Shown here piece by piece: positions 25,287-34,017 of a DNA stretch of 64,000 nucleotides. Below the pieces are notes generated by a model. That model saw only the letters and a list, made by a program, of their open reading frames with translations, did not search any database and had not been told where the DNA came from. Location: contig CP069395.1 in assembly GCA_016887485.1 (NCBI GenBank), positions 115,737 to 179,736 on the forward strand. The letters are read 5' to 3'. The stretch comes from Chloroflexota bacterium. Lineage in GTDB: Bacteria; Chloroflexota; Anaerolineae; Anaerolineales; Anaerolineaceae. The first letter of the stretch is position 1. The number at the start of each line of letters is the position of its first letter. The position numbers were made by a program, and so were the translations under genes.

Positions 25287-25550
25287 ATGCCATATCAAGA
25301 TGGTACGGGGCCTGAGGGTTCAGGCCCAACCGGCAGGGGATTAGGCCCTTGTGGGAATGGAACAGCGCAGCGCGGCAGTCGGACCTTTGGTTTTGGCCGG
25401 GGACGGCGTGGACGCGGCCGTGGTTTCGGCATTGGCGTTGGTATGGGTCGGGGGTTTGTGAACGACGCCGACCCTGCGCAAGCTGAAAAGACCTGGCTGG
25501 AAAACCGACTGAAAGTAGTCAATGAGATTTTATCGAAAAAGGCTGACTAG
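25287..25550 (+). CDS. DUF5320-type Gly/Arg-rich small protein
   Basis: 87 residues starting MPYQDGTGPEGSGPTGRGLGPCG, the hallmark beginning of the DUF5320 family. A glycine/arginine-rich middle is followed by a short coiled-coil-like tail (AEKTWLENRLKVVNEILSKK). Members are found next to NifX-like proteins and ferredoxin ATPases in anaerobes; function is unknown. The single cysteine lies in GPCGNG. It is 39 bases after padR and ends in a strong terminator. Confidence 0.85.
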   Translation: MPYQDGTGPEGSGPTGRGLGPCGNGTAQRGSRTFGFGRGRRGRGRGFGIGVGMGRGFVNDADPAQAEKTWLENRLKVVNEILSKKAD

Positions 25551-25582
25551 GTTCAAATTTTAGGGAGGGCCTAGTTGGTAAC

Positions 25583-25616
25583 AAAAAACCTGGCAAGTTT
25601 GATGCCAGGTTTTTTT
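25583..25616. terminator. Bidirectional terminator
   Basis: AAAAAACCTGGCA, a seven-base loop and TGCCAGGTTTTTT, between the DUF5320 gene and the convergent membrane-protein gene. Confidence 0.85.
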
Positions 25617-25637
25617 GATTGAATTCGACAGCCCCTG

Positions 25638-26678
25638 TCATGGATCCCGCACACAGCGGTAGCCATGGCGGGGGTTGCCCCAGGTCTTAGGCTGATGTGA
25701 GACAAAGCCGGTGTAGCTGACGTAATAGGCGTCCTCATCATCATAAGCATTGGCGGTCCAGAAATATACCGGGGGTTCGTCCGGCGCCCAGAGCGGGGTT
25801 TCCTTATCGGGCGTCAGGTCGCAATCCATTCGGCCGGTCTCGCCATCCCAGGTACAGCCGGCGTTGACGCCATGCCGGCTGAGTGAGCGCGCAATTTCGT
25901 CCACGGTTGGCATCCGCCAGATGTATTGAGGCTCGTTCATTAGGATTTTGCCATCCTCAGAAAGATAAACACAAACGCTGGTGGCAGCCATGTCCGCTTC
26001 AGTGGCGTTGATGTCCGTCTCCAGCCCCTGCACTTCCAGGCCATAGGTTGCCAGTGACCGCCAGCTGGGATAGCCCCCAAAGTCTCGCTTCAGGTTCCAA
26101 CCGGGGCCTTTTGGTGCCCAAATGAGTGCCACACCGTTCCCTTCGATCAGTCTGGCAGACCGGTCGCCATCATCCACGCGCGTCAGCACAGTGGGGAGGT
26201 TGTAGGCTGCCACTACCAGCCCCGTGAGCAGGGGGATGCCAACTGCCAGCAGGGTTCGGAGGTGTTTCTTCACCCAGGGGCGGTCGTCTTCGGTCGGGCG
26301 GGGGTTGATCTTAGCGTCGAGGATGAACAGCGCGCCAACCAGCGTGAACCCGCCTGAGAGTAACAGCCGCTCGAGCGCAATCCCGAGGCTGTAGAAGCCG
26401 GATTGGATACCGGGTACCAGCCACCAAACTGCAAAAGCGATTCCGGCTGCGATCAGGATGCCGCCGCCGACATAGGGCCAGCGGATGGCTGCCAGGCTGA
26501 AAAGGATGGCAACTGCTGCAATGCTGAGGAAGAGGAACCAGGGGGTGTCGGGTACGCCCCAACCCTCATAGAACGCTTCCCCCAGCCCCCAATAAAGCCA
26601 GATGGTATTGAGCAGGGTGATGATTCCGATCCCGATCCAGCCGGGTAATTTTCTGAGTTTCTTTCTGGTGTGAGCCAT
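25638..26678 (-). CDS. Membrane protein with C-terminal DUF1566/Lcl-like domain
   Basis: 346 residues. Five or six hydrophobic helices occupy the first 150 or so residues (for example WIGIGIITLLNTIWLYWGL). The C-terminal half, probably outside the membrane, ends in the DUF1566/Lcl pattern: MNEPQYIWRMPTVDEIARSL, VYFWTANAYDDEDAYYVSY and HGYRCVRDP, with disulfide-capable cysteines (CTWDG, CDLTP). The domain is common in surface proteins of unknown function. No operon partner is evident. Confidence 0.72.
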   Translation of the reverse strand: MAHTRKKLRKLPGWIGIGIITLLNTIWLYWGLGEAFYEGWGVPDTPWFLFLSIAAVAILFSLAAIRWPYVGGGILIAAGIAFAVWWLVPGIQSGFYSLGIALERLLLSGGFTLVGALFILDAKINPRPTEDDRPWVKKHLRTLLAVGIPLLTGLVVAAYNLPTVLTRVDDGDRSARLIEGNGVALIWAPKGPGWNLKRDFGGYPSWRSLATYGLEVQGLETDINATEADMAATSVCVYLSEDGKILMNEPQYIWRMPTVDEIARSLSRHGVNAGCTWDGETGRMDCDLTPDKETPLWAPDEPPVYFWTANAYDDEDAYYVSYTGFVSHQPKTWGNPRHGYRCVRDP

Positions 26679-26736
26679 TCTGGTCTTCTCCTGGCGCCGT
26701 GACCTTTTCTCCTAGCATACCATTGCTTTTAAAGAA

Positions 26737-26768
26737 CCACAGAGATGACACTTAAATCATCTCTGTGG
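26737..26768 (-). terminator. Terminator of lipoprotein gene
   Basis: CCACAGAGATGA, an eight-base loop and TCATCTCTGTGG form a 12-bp stem, followed on the minus strand by TTCTTTAAAA. Confidence 0.7.
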
Positions 26769-26856
26769 CAATTGTGTTCAAAAAGAATTATTGGTGAAAG
26801 ACACTTCCGAGTTTATCTCAGATTAGATCCTCACCGTGATGGCTGGGCGATCATTA

Positions 26857-27642
26857 TTAGTAGATTGCCACGTAATCAACATTCACAATGATAGGCAGGA
26901 CATCGAAGGAGGAAACGCCGAAACCAACTTGACCTTCATTGAGATTGTATTTATTATCGGTCAACTCATATTCCCGAACGCCATTGATGTAGAGGGTCAG
27001 GTCATTGCCATCGCAGGTTGCTGCATAGGTGTTAACACCGCGACCCATCACAACATTGGTTGAACCGCCGCTGCCTAAAAGATAATAGCCACCATCAATT
27101 TCAGAATACGCATAGATATAGAACATGCCGCCATTGGTGATGCTGAATTCATACCAGCCGTATCGGTCGGAATAATTGCAGATCAGGCTAACGTTATTGG
27201 TATTCATTCCACGGTTTTCTGCTCTAATTTCGATGCCGACATCGGAATAGGTATAGGGATCGTATACGACATAAACATATTGCTCTTCACCGTTCAGTTC
27301 AAAAACAAGATAGCCATCTTCGGTATAGAGATCCATATCATTTTCATTGCCGGAGGTGAGGAACCAGCTCCAATCATCGGTATCACCTTCGAATTCTTCA
27401 GTGAAATAAGCCGGTGATTCTTGTGAGACCGGTTCTTCGATGGTGGGTTGAACAACGTCTTCTGTGGGTTCTGCCGTAGGGGGGACGACAGCTTGTGTGG
27501 CTGTAACGACGATCACTTCCTGCGTGACTGGCTCTACAGACTCGGTTGCAGGGGGATTTTCAGTTGTTCCCGAGACGAGACAAGCTGCGCTTATTAAACT
27601 AAAAAAAACAATAACGAAAAGAATGGGTTTGAGTGATTTCAT
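26857..27642 (-). CDS. Lipoprotein with LamG/jelly-roll-like domain
   Basis: 261 residues. A lipoprotein signal (KPILFVIVFFSLISAAC, lipobox ISAAC) is followed by a Thr/Pro/Val-rich linker (QEVIVVTATQAVVPPTAEPT), common in Chloroflexota surface proteins. The rest is an aromatic-rich beta-sandwich of concanavalin/LamG type: FEGDTDDWSWFL, YGWYEFSITNGGMFYIY and NDLTLYINGVREYELTD. It probably binds carbohydrate at the cell surface, although no enzyme motif is visible. Confidence 0.78.
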   Translation of the reverse strand: MKSLKPILFVIVFFSLISAACLVSGTTENPPATESVEPVTQEVIVVTATQAVVPPTAEPTEDVVQPTIEEPVSQESPAYFTEEFEGDTDDWSWFLTSGNENDMDLYTEDGYLVFELNGEEQYVYVVYDPYTYSDVGIEIRAENRGMNTNNVSLICNYSDRYGWYEFSITNGGMFYIYAYSEIDGGYYLLGSGGSTNVVMGRGVNTYAATCDGNDLTLYINGVREYELTDNKYNLNEGQVGFGVSSFDVLPIIVNVDYVAIY

Positions 27643-27840
27643 TATTTGCCTTTCGATTTACCAATGGAAAAATAGCGGACGGTTTAGAATTTCATTTTAT
27701 ACGATTTTAAAAAAAGCATCAATATTTTTAAGCTAAACAGCGGATTACAAATGTGTTTCATCAGGAAATCATGTGATGAATGGTAAAATGATCGGCTATG
27801 GGGGCTAAAACAATTTTCTTCTTGAGATGGGTGTTTTATC

Positions 27841-28470
27841 TTAGCGAGTCTGCGACAAATTCGCATAGATTATGTAGCGGTCGTTCTGATCGGTGACCTG
27901 CAGGGGCAGGAAGCCTGTCGATTTGAGCATTTTGGCCAACTGCAGTCCTTCCGGCAGGAGGTCATCATGGATAATGGGGTTGTGCGCCTTTTGATGGATG
28001 GCATTTACGTGCTCACGGCTTATGTCATGAAAGATCAGCAGGTGGCCGGGAGCTCTGAGAACCTTTTTCATCTCCGCCAGTGCATCTTGCATCCACCAGA
28101 AGTGGGGCAAGGCGTTATGGCAGATCAGGCCGTCAAATTGACCCGCAGCGATGGGTAAATGATGGATATCTGCCTGGATCAGGGCGGCGCTTGGGTGGCG
28201 ATTACCGGCCTTGGTCAGCATCCGATGGGCGATGTCCATCGAAACCAGGTTGATGTCCGGATAGCGTTGGCGTAGGATTGGGATCAGTGCACCGGTGCCG
28301 GTGCCGACTTCCAATATGGAGCGGCATTGGCTAAAAAAGGGGTCATAGGGTGCCAGCAGCTCATGGAGCAACTGGTCCCGGCCGGTGGGTTGGTGGTTAT
28401 CCCATTCAACGGAAAGGTCCTCAAAGAATTGGCGGAGGTTTTCCATTTGGGCTTGGTTTTGAATCGTCAT
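27841..28470 (-). CDS. Class I SAM-dependent methyltransferase
   Basis: 209 residues with motif I ILEVGTGTGALIPIL, the acidic end of strand 2 in LVSMDIAHRML, motif GLICHNALPHFWW and the UbiE-like APGHLLIFHDIS. Substrate unknown; small-molecule methylation is the usual role of this subfamily. Stands alone on the minus strand, divergent from the gamma-glutamyltransferase gene. Confidence 0.85.
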   Translation of the reverse strand: MTIQNQAQMENLRQFFEDLSVEWDNHQPTGRDQLLHELLAPYDPFFSQCRSILEVGTGTGALIPILRQRYPDINLVSMDIAHRMLTKAGNRHPSAALIQADIHHLPIAAGQFDGLICHNALPHFWWMQDALAEMKKVLRAPGHLLIFHDISREHVNAIHQKAHNPIIHDDLLPEGLQLAKMLKSTGFLPLQVTDQNDRYIIYANLSQTR

Positions 28471-28596
28471 AACTTCTGGATTATAACGCGTATTTTTGCG
28501 AATAATTGGTGTAACTAGAATCGATTAATGAGTGCTATTCATCGGCTTCATGTATAATCGAAAAATGAGCATATCCTATCAACAGGAGTCTGGCAA

Positions 28597-30282
28597 ATGA
28601 ATTACGATTTTGAGTTCCGATCCCGGCGCAGTAACGTTCTTTCCTCCCGCGGAATGGCCGCATCGAGTCAGCCGCTGGCAACGCTGGCGGGTTTGGATAT
28701 GCTGCGAGCAGGCGGCAATGCTGCCGATGCCGCCATTGCGATGGCCGCCGCGTTGAATGTGGTGGAGCCCTTCTCAACCGGAATCGGTGGGGATTGTTTC
28801 GCCCTCTATTGGGATGCGAAAACCAAGAAGGTCTATGCTCTCAATGGGAGCGGTCCGGCAGCAAAGGCATCCTCGATTGATACCATCCGAAAAATGGGTT
28901 ATACCCAAATGCCTCTCTTCATGGGGCCGGCGGTCAGCGTGCCGGGAACCGTGGCGGGTTGGTCTGCGCTTCTGGCACGCTTCGGCACCATGACCTTGGC
29001 GGACGTTCTCAAACCGGCCATTCGCTATGCGTTTGAGGGCTATCCGGTGACGGAATGGATTGGTTCTGGCTGGCAGCTGATGGCCTCCCGGTTACTGCGG
29101 GATACTGTGGATGAGAGCTTGCCCCTTCACCTCCAGCGGTCCGGTCCGCCACAGCCTAGCGGGAAGGAGTTCCTGCTGGAGGGAAGGGCCCCTGCAGTCG
29201 GGGAGATGGTTACATTACCCACTTTAGGCGAAACCATGATGGGGATTTCTGAAGAGGGGAAGGATTTTATCTATGAGGGTGACTTTGCGGATAAATTGAG
29301 CTCACACGTCCAACGCTATGGGGGCTGGCTCACGTCTGAGGACCTGCATGGCTTCGATGCGGAATGGGTCGAACCGATCTATGCCGATTACCACGAGGTG
29401 CGGTTATATGAATGCCCGCCGAATGGGCAGGGGCTGGCTGCTGTGATGGCCGCCCGAATCGCAGATGGCTTTGACCTGGCTGGAATGGACCCCGTCCAGC
29501 GCACCCATACCCTGATCGAGTGCATGCGGTTGGGATTCACCGAGGCGTTGCAGTGGGTGAGTGATCCCCATTTTGACGCTATTCCCATGGCTGAGCTGTT
29601 TTCCGAGCGTTATATCGACTCCCGCCGGGAGATGATCAGCTGGGATAAGGCTATCCCACATTTGCAGACGGGGATCCAACCGGTGGGGGAGGACACGGTC
29701 TATATGAGCGCGGTGGATGGACAGGGGAATGCCTGCTCTTTCATCAACAGTCTCTATATGGGCGGCGGAACCGGATTGGTCGTTCCTGGGACGGGGGTCT
29801 TTCTGCAGAACCGGGCTGCGCTTTTTAGCCTGGACCCGGAGCATCCAAACGCGCTGGCGGGCGGCAAGCGGCCTTACCATACCATTATTCCCGGGATGAT
29901 CACCAAAGGGAGTGAACTTTACGCCAGTTTTGGGATCATGGGCGGCTTCATGCAGCCCCAGGCGCATTTGCAAGCGCTTTCCAACCTGGTGGATCTCGAG
30001 ATGAACCCCCAGCAAGCGCTTGATATGTCTCGGTTCTGTCTGGATGTGGATGCCGGCGGGGGTGTGGGCGCGGCAGACCCCGGGGGCGAGGTGTATCTGG
30101 AAAAAGGTTTCAGCTTTGATGAGATGGCCGCCTTACGCCACATAGGACACAAGATTTCACCGGTGAGTGGACGGGAAAGGGCGATGTTTGGCGGGGGACA
30201 GATCCTCATACGTGACCCGCAGAGCGGTGTGATCACAGGTGGGTCGGATGCGCGCAAGGATGGATACGCGATGGGGTATTGA
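28597..30282 (+). CDS. ggt: Gamma-glutamyltransferase-family Ntn hydrolase (YwrD/HpxW-like)
   Basis: 561 residues of the gamma-glutamyltranspeptidase family, which self-cleaves to expose a catalytic threonine. Landmarks are GGNAADAAIAMAAAL, TGIGGDCFALYW, and the cleavage site GEDTVYMSAVDGQGN with nucleophile Thr367. The DTVYMSAVD context resembles the YwrD/HpxW branch (oxamate amidohydrolase) more than classical Ggt. No signal peptide is seen, so it is probably cytoplasmic. CAACAGGAG precedes the ATG. Confidence 0.85.
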   Translation: MNYDFEFRSRRSNVLSSRGMAASSQPLATLAGLDMLRAGGNAADAAIAMAAALNVVEPFSTGIGGDCFALYWDAKTKKVYALNGSGPAAKASSIDTIRKMGYTQMPLFMGPAVSVPGTVAGWSALLARFGTMTLADVLKPAIRYAFEGYPVTEWIGSGWQLMASRLLRDTVDESLPLHLQRSGPPQPSGKEFLLEGRAPAVGEMVTLPTLGETMMGISEEGKDFIYEGDFADKLSSHVQRYGGWLTSEDLHGFDAEWVEPIYADYHEVRLYECPPNGQGLAAVMAARIADGFDLAGMDPVQRTHTLIECMRLGFTEALQWVSDPHFDAIPMAELFSERYIDSRREMISWDKAIPHLQTGIQPVGEDTVYMSAVDGQGNACSFINSLYMGGGTGLVVPGTGVFLQNRAALFSLDPEHPNALAGGKRPYHTIIPGMITKGSELYASFGIMGGFMQPQAHLQALSNLVDLEMNPQQALDMSRFCLDVDAGGGVGAADPGGEVYLEKGFSFDEMAALRHIGHKISPVSGRERAMFGGGQILIRDPQSGVITGGSDARKDGYAMGY

Positions 30283-30288
30283 TTAGTA

Positions 30289-30317
30289 CCCCCTTTGTGA
30301 AAAGGCCACAAAGGGGG
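30289..30317 (+). terminator. Hairpin after ggt gene
   Basis: CCCCCTTTGTG, loop AAAAGGC and CACAAAGGGGG form a perfect 11-bp stem seven bases after the stop. There is no T-run, so its terminating strength is uncertain; it may be part of the repeat block. Confidence 0.45.
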
Positions 30318-30500
30318 CTTCGTCGCTTCGCTCCTTGAAGACGGTTGTGCAATGGGGTACTAACAGCGAACCCCCTCCGCTACCGCTTCATGCACCCTCT
30401 CGCTAACGCTTTGGGTGTTCCGTTTCACTCCAGGGGCTTCGTCGCTTCGCTCCTTGAAGACGGTTGTGCAATGAGGTACTAACAGCGGACCCCCTCCGCT
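30314..30500. repeat. 68-bp direct repeat, two copies 119 bp apart
   Basis: Copies at 30314-30381 and 30433-30500 differ at only two positions. Both begin GGGGCTTCGTCGCTTCGCTC and end ACCCCCTCCGCT. The 51-base spacer has further CGCTAACGCTTTGGG-type sequence. They look like recent duplication of a non-coding mobile repeat. Confidence 0.8.
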
Positions 30501-30525
30501 CATGAGGTTTTATTTAGGTTCCATA

Positions 30526-30577
30526 CCCTTCCCCTTTTGGAGGGGAAGGGTGCCATAGGCGGGATGGGGTGATTCGT
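30526..30577 (+). repeat. Dispersed GGGGAAGGG-TGCC repeat, copy 2
   Basis: CCCTTCCCC, loop TTTTGGA and GGGGAAGGG, then TGCCATAGGCGGGATGGGGT and GATTCG. This matches copy 1 at 14343 in arrangement and most positions. Confidence 0.65.
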
Positions 30578-30626
30578 GAGAGATATATCTTGTCACGTGC
30601 GCTGTGCGGCACATGACCTACATCCA

Positions 30627-31247
30627 CTACGGTTTTGATTCGTTTTGAATTAAATCCCAGGCATGAGCGGCAACGGCGGCAAGGATCAGGATGGTGAATT
30701 CGATTGGGAGCAGGATTCCGCTGAGTTGGCTGGCCAGCTCGTTATTGAAAGCCCCCAGCAGCGCTTCCAACCCCACGATGAGTAAATAAATCACCAAGAG
30801 CCACGGCCAGCCATTTGCCATCTTCTGGGAAAAAGGGCTGATTTCACCTTGCTTGCCTTTTGGTTTAAAGAAAGCGGCTGTGCCTGCAACCAGGACAATG
30901 AAGAAGGCGATGAAACCCCCGCCTGATATAAATAATAAACCACCCAGCAGGATCAGCAACAAGCCTTGACGGGCTTTTTTCATTGGTCGGATGCTCCGCG
31001 CGATCAGCAACCCGGTCAGGATCAGGGTCATCAACCCTGCAGTGTCGTAGGTTCCGAAGATCGTCAGGGCGGGAAAGCAGGCATGCCAGACCAGGTCCGG
31101 CTCGCAAGGCGCGCCGATCGCATGGATCGAAATTCCATTGGTGGGGGATGCCCCCTGATGGTATTCAGACAGCCCATGCAGACTGGTCAGCAGGGCGGCA
31201 TATAGCACCAGTGTCAGAACGAGGATGCGAGTGGCTTTATTCATCAA
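30627..31247 (-). CDS. Hypothetical integral membrane protein
   Basis: 206 residues with about five to six hydrophobic helices, for example ILVLTLVLYAALLTSLHGL and AGLMTLILTGLLIARSI. An extracellular loop after the first helix has two cysteines (APCEPD and HACFPA). No known domain was recognised. It starts three bases after the aminotransferase stop codon, so both are probably cotranscribed. Confidence 0.7.
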   Translation of the reverse strand: MMNKATRILVLTLVLYAALLTSLHGLSEYHQGASPTNGISIHAIGAPCEPDLVWHACFPALTIFGTYDTAGLMTLILTGLLIARSIRPMKKARQGLLLILLGGLLFISGGGFIAFFIVLVAGTAAFFKPKGKQGEISPFSQKMANGWPWLLVIYLLIVGLEALLGAFNNELASQLSGILLPIEFTILILAAVAAHAWDLIQNESKP

Positions 31248-31250
31248 GCG

Positions 31251-32495
31251 TCAGTCAGTTTTTGTGATCTGGGATAATGCATCCCGATGTTCCACCAGCT
31301 TTTGCACACCTGCCACGAGATCATCAATGCCCTTGCGGCCTGCCCGGAAGATCGATTCGCCCATCCAGACTGAAGTCACTTCGGCGGCCTGTTCGGTGAC
31401 GGGGAAGGACATCTGGTCGAACTGGAAGTATTCTGGGAATGCAGAGGGTACAGCCAGGTGGGAGAGGTAGGGTTGGAAAAGGTCATAACGGCTCATCACC
31501 GGATAACCGGTATCCACCGGGATGCCCTCAGCGGAAAGTGCCTGGCAGAAGGTATCATGCCGGACGCCGAAGAAATCGGGATCAATTTTAAAAATATAGC
31601 GGTAAAGGCTGCGACGGGTTTGCCGCAGGTCTCGTTTAAGCAGGCTGATGCCAGGGATATCGCTGAGGCCTTCTTCGAGGTAATCCGCCATCGCTGAGCG
31701 CTCTTCAAACTGTTCGGGGAACCTTTCCAGGGCAACCAGCCCCAGGGCGGCATGCAGCTCGGACCAGCGATAATTCTGGCCCATTGTGAATTCCACGCCC
31801 TCAGGGTCTTTCGGGCGGCCGCAGTCGATAATGCTGGCTGCACGTTGGGCCAGGTGGGGATCTTTTATCAGGAGCACACCACCTTCACCGGTGGTCAGTG
31901 ACTTGGCGGACTGCAGGCTGAAAGAGCCGAAATCGCCCCATAACCCAACGCCCTTACCGCGCCATTCTGCACCGTGGGCATGGGCAGCGTCTTCAATCAC
32001 GATCAGGTTGTGCTTTTGGGCGATTGCCGTGATCGCGTCCATATCGGTCACCTGGGCTGCCAGATGCACGACGATGATGGCTTTAGTCTTGGGCGTGATG
32101 GCGGCTTCTACTGCCGCGGGATCCGTGCAGAGGGTATCTGGGTGGATATCCACAATCACTGGGATCGCGCCGGCAGCCATTGGCGCTGCTGCGGTGGCCT
32201 GGAAGGTGTAGGCAGGGACGATCACCTCATCACCCCAACCGATCCCAGCCGCGCGCAGAGCCACTTCCATGGTGATGGTGCCGTTCATCATCGTGACGGC
32301 TGTGCCGCCGCCCTGCAGTTCCGCAAACTTCTCAGAAAACGCAGCAGTGTTTGGCCCGGGGTAGGGAAAACCACCCCAGCGGCCGGATTTGACTGTGCGT
32401 GTTACGGCATCAATATCACGCTGGTCCCAGACGGGCCAGACAGGATAGGCTTCGGTTCGGATGGGGGAGCCCCCTAAAACAGCTAGTTGTGACAT
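31251..32495 (-). CDS. DegT/DnrJ/EryC1/StrS-family aminotransferase
   Basis: 414 residues of the PLP-dependent sugar/cyclitol aminotransferase family. The internal aldimine lysine is Lys198 in FSLQSAKSLTTGEGG; IVIEDAAHAHGAEW holds the PLP-nitrogen Asp. The N-terminus LAVLGGSPIRTEAYPVWPVW is typical of the AHBA-synthase/inosose aminotransferase branch. It transfers an amino group to a keto sugar or ketocyclitol. No biosynthetic cluster surrounds it, only a membrane protein gene downstream, so the product cannot be assigned. Confidence 0.9.
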   Translation of the reverse strand: MSQLAVLGGSPIRTEAYPVWPVWDQRDIDAVTRTVKSGRWGGFPYPGPNTAAFSEKFAELQGGGTAVTMMNGTITMEVALRAAGIGWGDEVIVPAYTFQATAAAPMAAGAIPVIVDIHPDTLCTDPAAVEAAITPKTKAIIVVHLAAQVTDMDAITAIAQKHNLIVIEDAAHAHGAEWRGKGVGLWGDFGSFSLQSAKSLTTGEGGVLLIKDPHLAQRAASIIDCGRPKDPEGVEFTMGQNYRWSELHAALGLVALERFPEQFEERSAMADYLEEGLSDIPGISLLKRDLRQTRRSLYRYIFKIDPDFFGVRHDTFCQALSAEGIPVDTGYPVMSRYDLFQPYLSHLAVPSAFPEYFQFDQMSFPVTEQAAEVTSVWMGESIFRAGRKGIDDLVAGVQKLVEHRDALSQITKTD

Positions 32496-32663
32496 GAAAT
32501 CTCCTTGCGCCCGGGGTGAAGGTGAGTTTTGGCCCAGGCACGATTTGGTGAGGTTATATTAGGTTGATTCTATCAAACCCTGGCGGATTTGTCTTGGGTC
32601 AGAGCGAATTTGTTAGGTGAACTGGGTGGATTTTCACTTGCATGAAATTGATTAACTTGATAA

Positions 32664-32693
32664 AATAACATCCGTTATGTAACAAGTGTTATT
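32664..32693. promoter_or_regulatory. Symmetric 30-base operator upstream of TetR gene
   Basis: Outer arms AATAACA (32664-32670) and TGTTATT (32687-32693) and inner arms GTTA (32674-32677) and TAAC (32680-32683) share one centre. A -35-like TTGATA (32657-32662) abuts it. Autorepression by the TetR protein is the likely role. Confidence 0.68.
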
Positions 32694-32707
32694 ATTTGGA
32701 GGGTCTG

Positions 32708-33271
32708 ATGCCGCCAAAAGTGAAAATAACTCAGGATGCTGTGATTGAGGCCGCGTTCGAGCTGGTCCGGCAGGGGGGGATGCTAGCCCTCAATGCACGG
32801 GCGATTGCCAGCGAGTTGAAGTGCTCCACCCAGCCGATTTTCAGGGTGTTTGATTCGATGGATGACCTTAGGGCTGCAGTGATGGTCCGGATCAGCACCG
32901 CTTATAACAACTATTTCGACGCGCAACTCAACACGGAGGATGTCCCGCCTTATAAAGCCACCGGCCTTGCCTATATCCATTTCGCCCGGGATGAACGAGA
33001 ACTGTTCAAGACCCTGTTCATGCGCGATCGGACCGGGGAAGTGCAGGTTGAGGAGGATCACAGCTTCGACGTCGCTGTGGAGCGGATCATGTCAGCCACC
33101 GGACTGGACCGCGAAAAGGCCTCCCGTTTTCACCTGGATATGTGGGTGTTTGTGCATGGGATTGCCACGATGTTGGCAACCTCCTATTTAGATTTGGGCG
33201 ATGAGTTGATCAGTGAATTGATGACGGATGCCTATCGCGGATTTGTTCCGCTTTATATGGAAAGTGAATAA
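32708..33271 (+). CDS. TetR-family transcriptional regulator
   Basis: 187 residues. The N-terminal TetR helix-turn-helix is TQDAVIEAAFELVRQGGM and LNARAIASELKCSTQPIFRVF; the rest is a ligand-binding domain (WVFVHGIATMLAT). The ATG at 32708 follows GGAGGG; a TTG four codons upstream is rejected. It is followed 16 bases later by an ABC exporter pair, so it probably controls export of a drug or metabolite. Confidence 0.9.
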   Translation: MPPKVKITQDAVIEAAFELVRQGGMLALNARAIASELKCSTQPIFRVFDSMDDLRAAVMVRISTAYNNYFDAQLNTEDVPPYKATGLAYIHFARDERELFKTLFMRDRTGEVQVEEDHSFDVAVERIMSATGLDREKASRFHLDMWVFVHGIATMLATSYLDLGDELISELMTDAYRGFVPLYMESE

Positions 33272-33287
33272 GGAAAATGAGAAATAA

Positions 33288-34016
33288 ATGAATGCAATAG
33301 AAATTAAAGAATTAACCAAACGATATAAGGATGTGTTGGCAGTGGATCACCTGAGCCTGGATATCCGCCAGGGGGAGCTGTTTTCACTCCTGGGTGTCAA
33401 CGGCGCGGGTAAGACCACCACAATTAAGATGCTCTCCTGCGTCCTCACCCCGACCTCGGGAGATGCGCTCCTGCTGGGCGACAGTATCGTGAAGGACCCC
33501 ATGGCGGTGAAGACCAAGATTAATATCTCCCCCCAGGAGACGGCCGTGGCGCCGAATCTCTCCGTGCGGGAAAACCTGGAGATGATCGCGGGGATCTATG
33601 GTCACAAGAAGGAGGCTGCACGTGAAAAAGCAGAGGAGATGATCGTGGAATTCTCCCTGCAGGCGGAAGCGCGCAAGCGGGCTAAGACCCTCTCGGGCGG
33701 GATGCAGCGGCGGTTGAGTATCGCTATGGCCCTGATCTCGGACCCGCAAATTCTCTTCCTGGATGAACCCACCCTCGGCCTTGACGTGCTGGCCCGGCGG
33801 GAACTCTGGAAGGTGATTGAGATGTTGAAAGAAAAGACCACCATGATCATGACCACCCATTATATGGAAGAGACCGAAGCTCTTTCTGATCGGATCGGCG
33901 TTCTGGCGCATGGACACTTGAAAGCGGTGGGTACCGTTGAGGAATTGAAGGCGCAAACTGAATCGAAGACTTTCGAAGACGCTTTTATCGCGCTGGCAGC
34001 CGGAATGGAGGGCTGA
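33288..34016 (+). CDS. ABC-2 type exporter ATP-binding protein
   Basis: 242 residues, single ABC domain. Walker A GVNGAGKTTTIKML, Q-loop SPQETAVAPNLSV, signature LSGGMQRRLSIAMAL, Walker B ILFLDEPTLGLDV and a switch His in TTHYMEET. This is the CcmA/NatA-like class that energises ABC-2 exporters. It is cotranscribed with the permease gene that begins two bases after its stop. Confidence 0.93.
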   Translation: MNAIEIKELTKRYKDVLAVDHLSLDIRQGELFSLLGVNGAGKTTTIKMLSCVLTPTSGDALLLGDSIVKDPMAVKTKINISPQETAVAPNLSVRENLEMIAGIYGHKKEAAREKAEEMIVEFSLQAEARKRAKTLSGGMQRRLSIAMALISDPQILFLDEPTLGLDVLARRELWKVIEMLKEKTTMIMTTHYMEETEALSDRIGVLAHGHLKAVGTVEELKAQTESKTFEDAFIALAAGMEG

Positions 34017-34017
34017 G

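Larger units (their letters stand above)
30283..30626. repeat. Intergenic repeat block
   Basis: No gene is seen here. It contains, in order, a terminator-like hairpin (30289-30317), two 68-base direct repeats (30314-30381 and 30433-30500) and a copy of the dispersed GGGGAAGGG-TGCC repeat (30526-30577). Confidence 0.7.
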
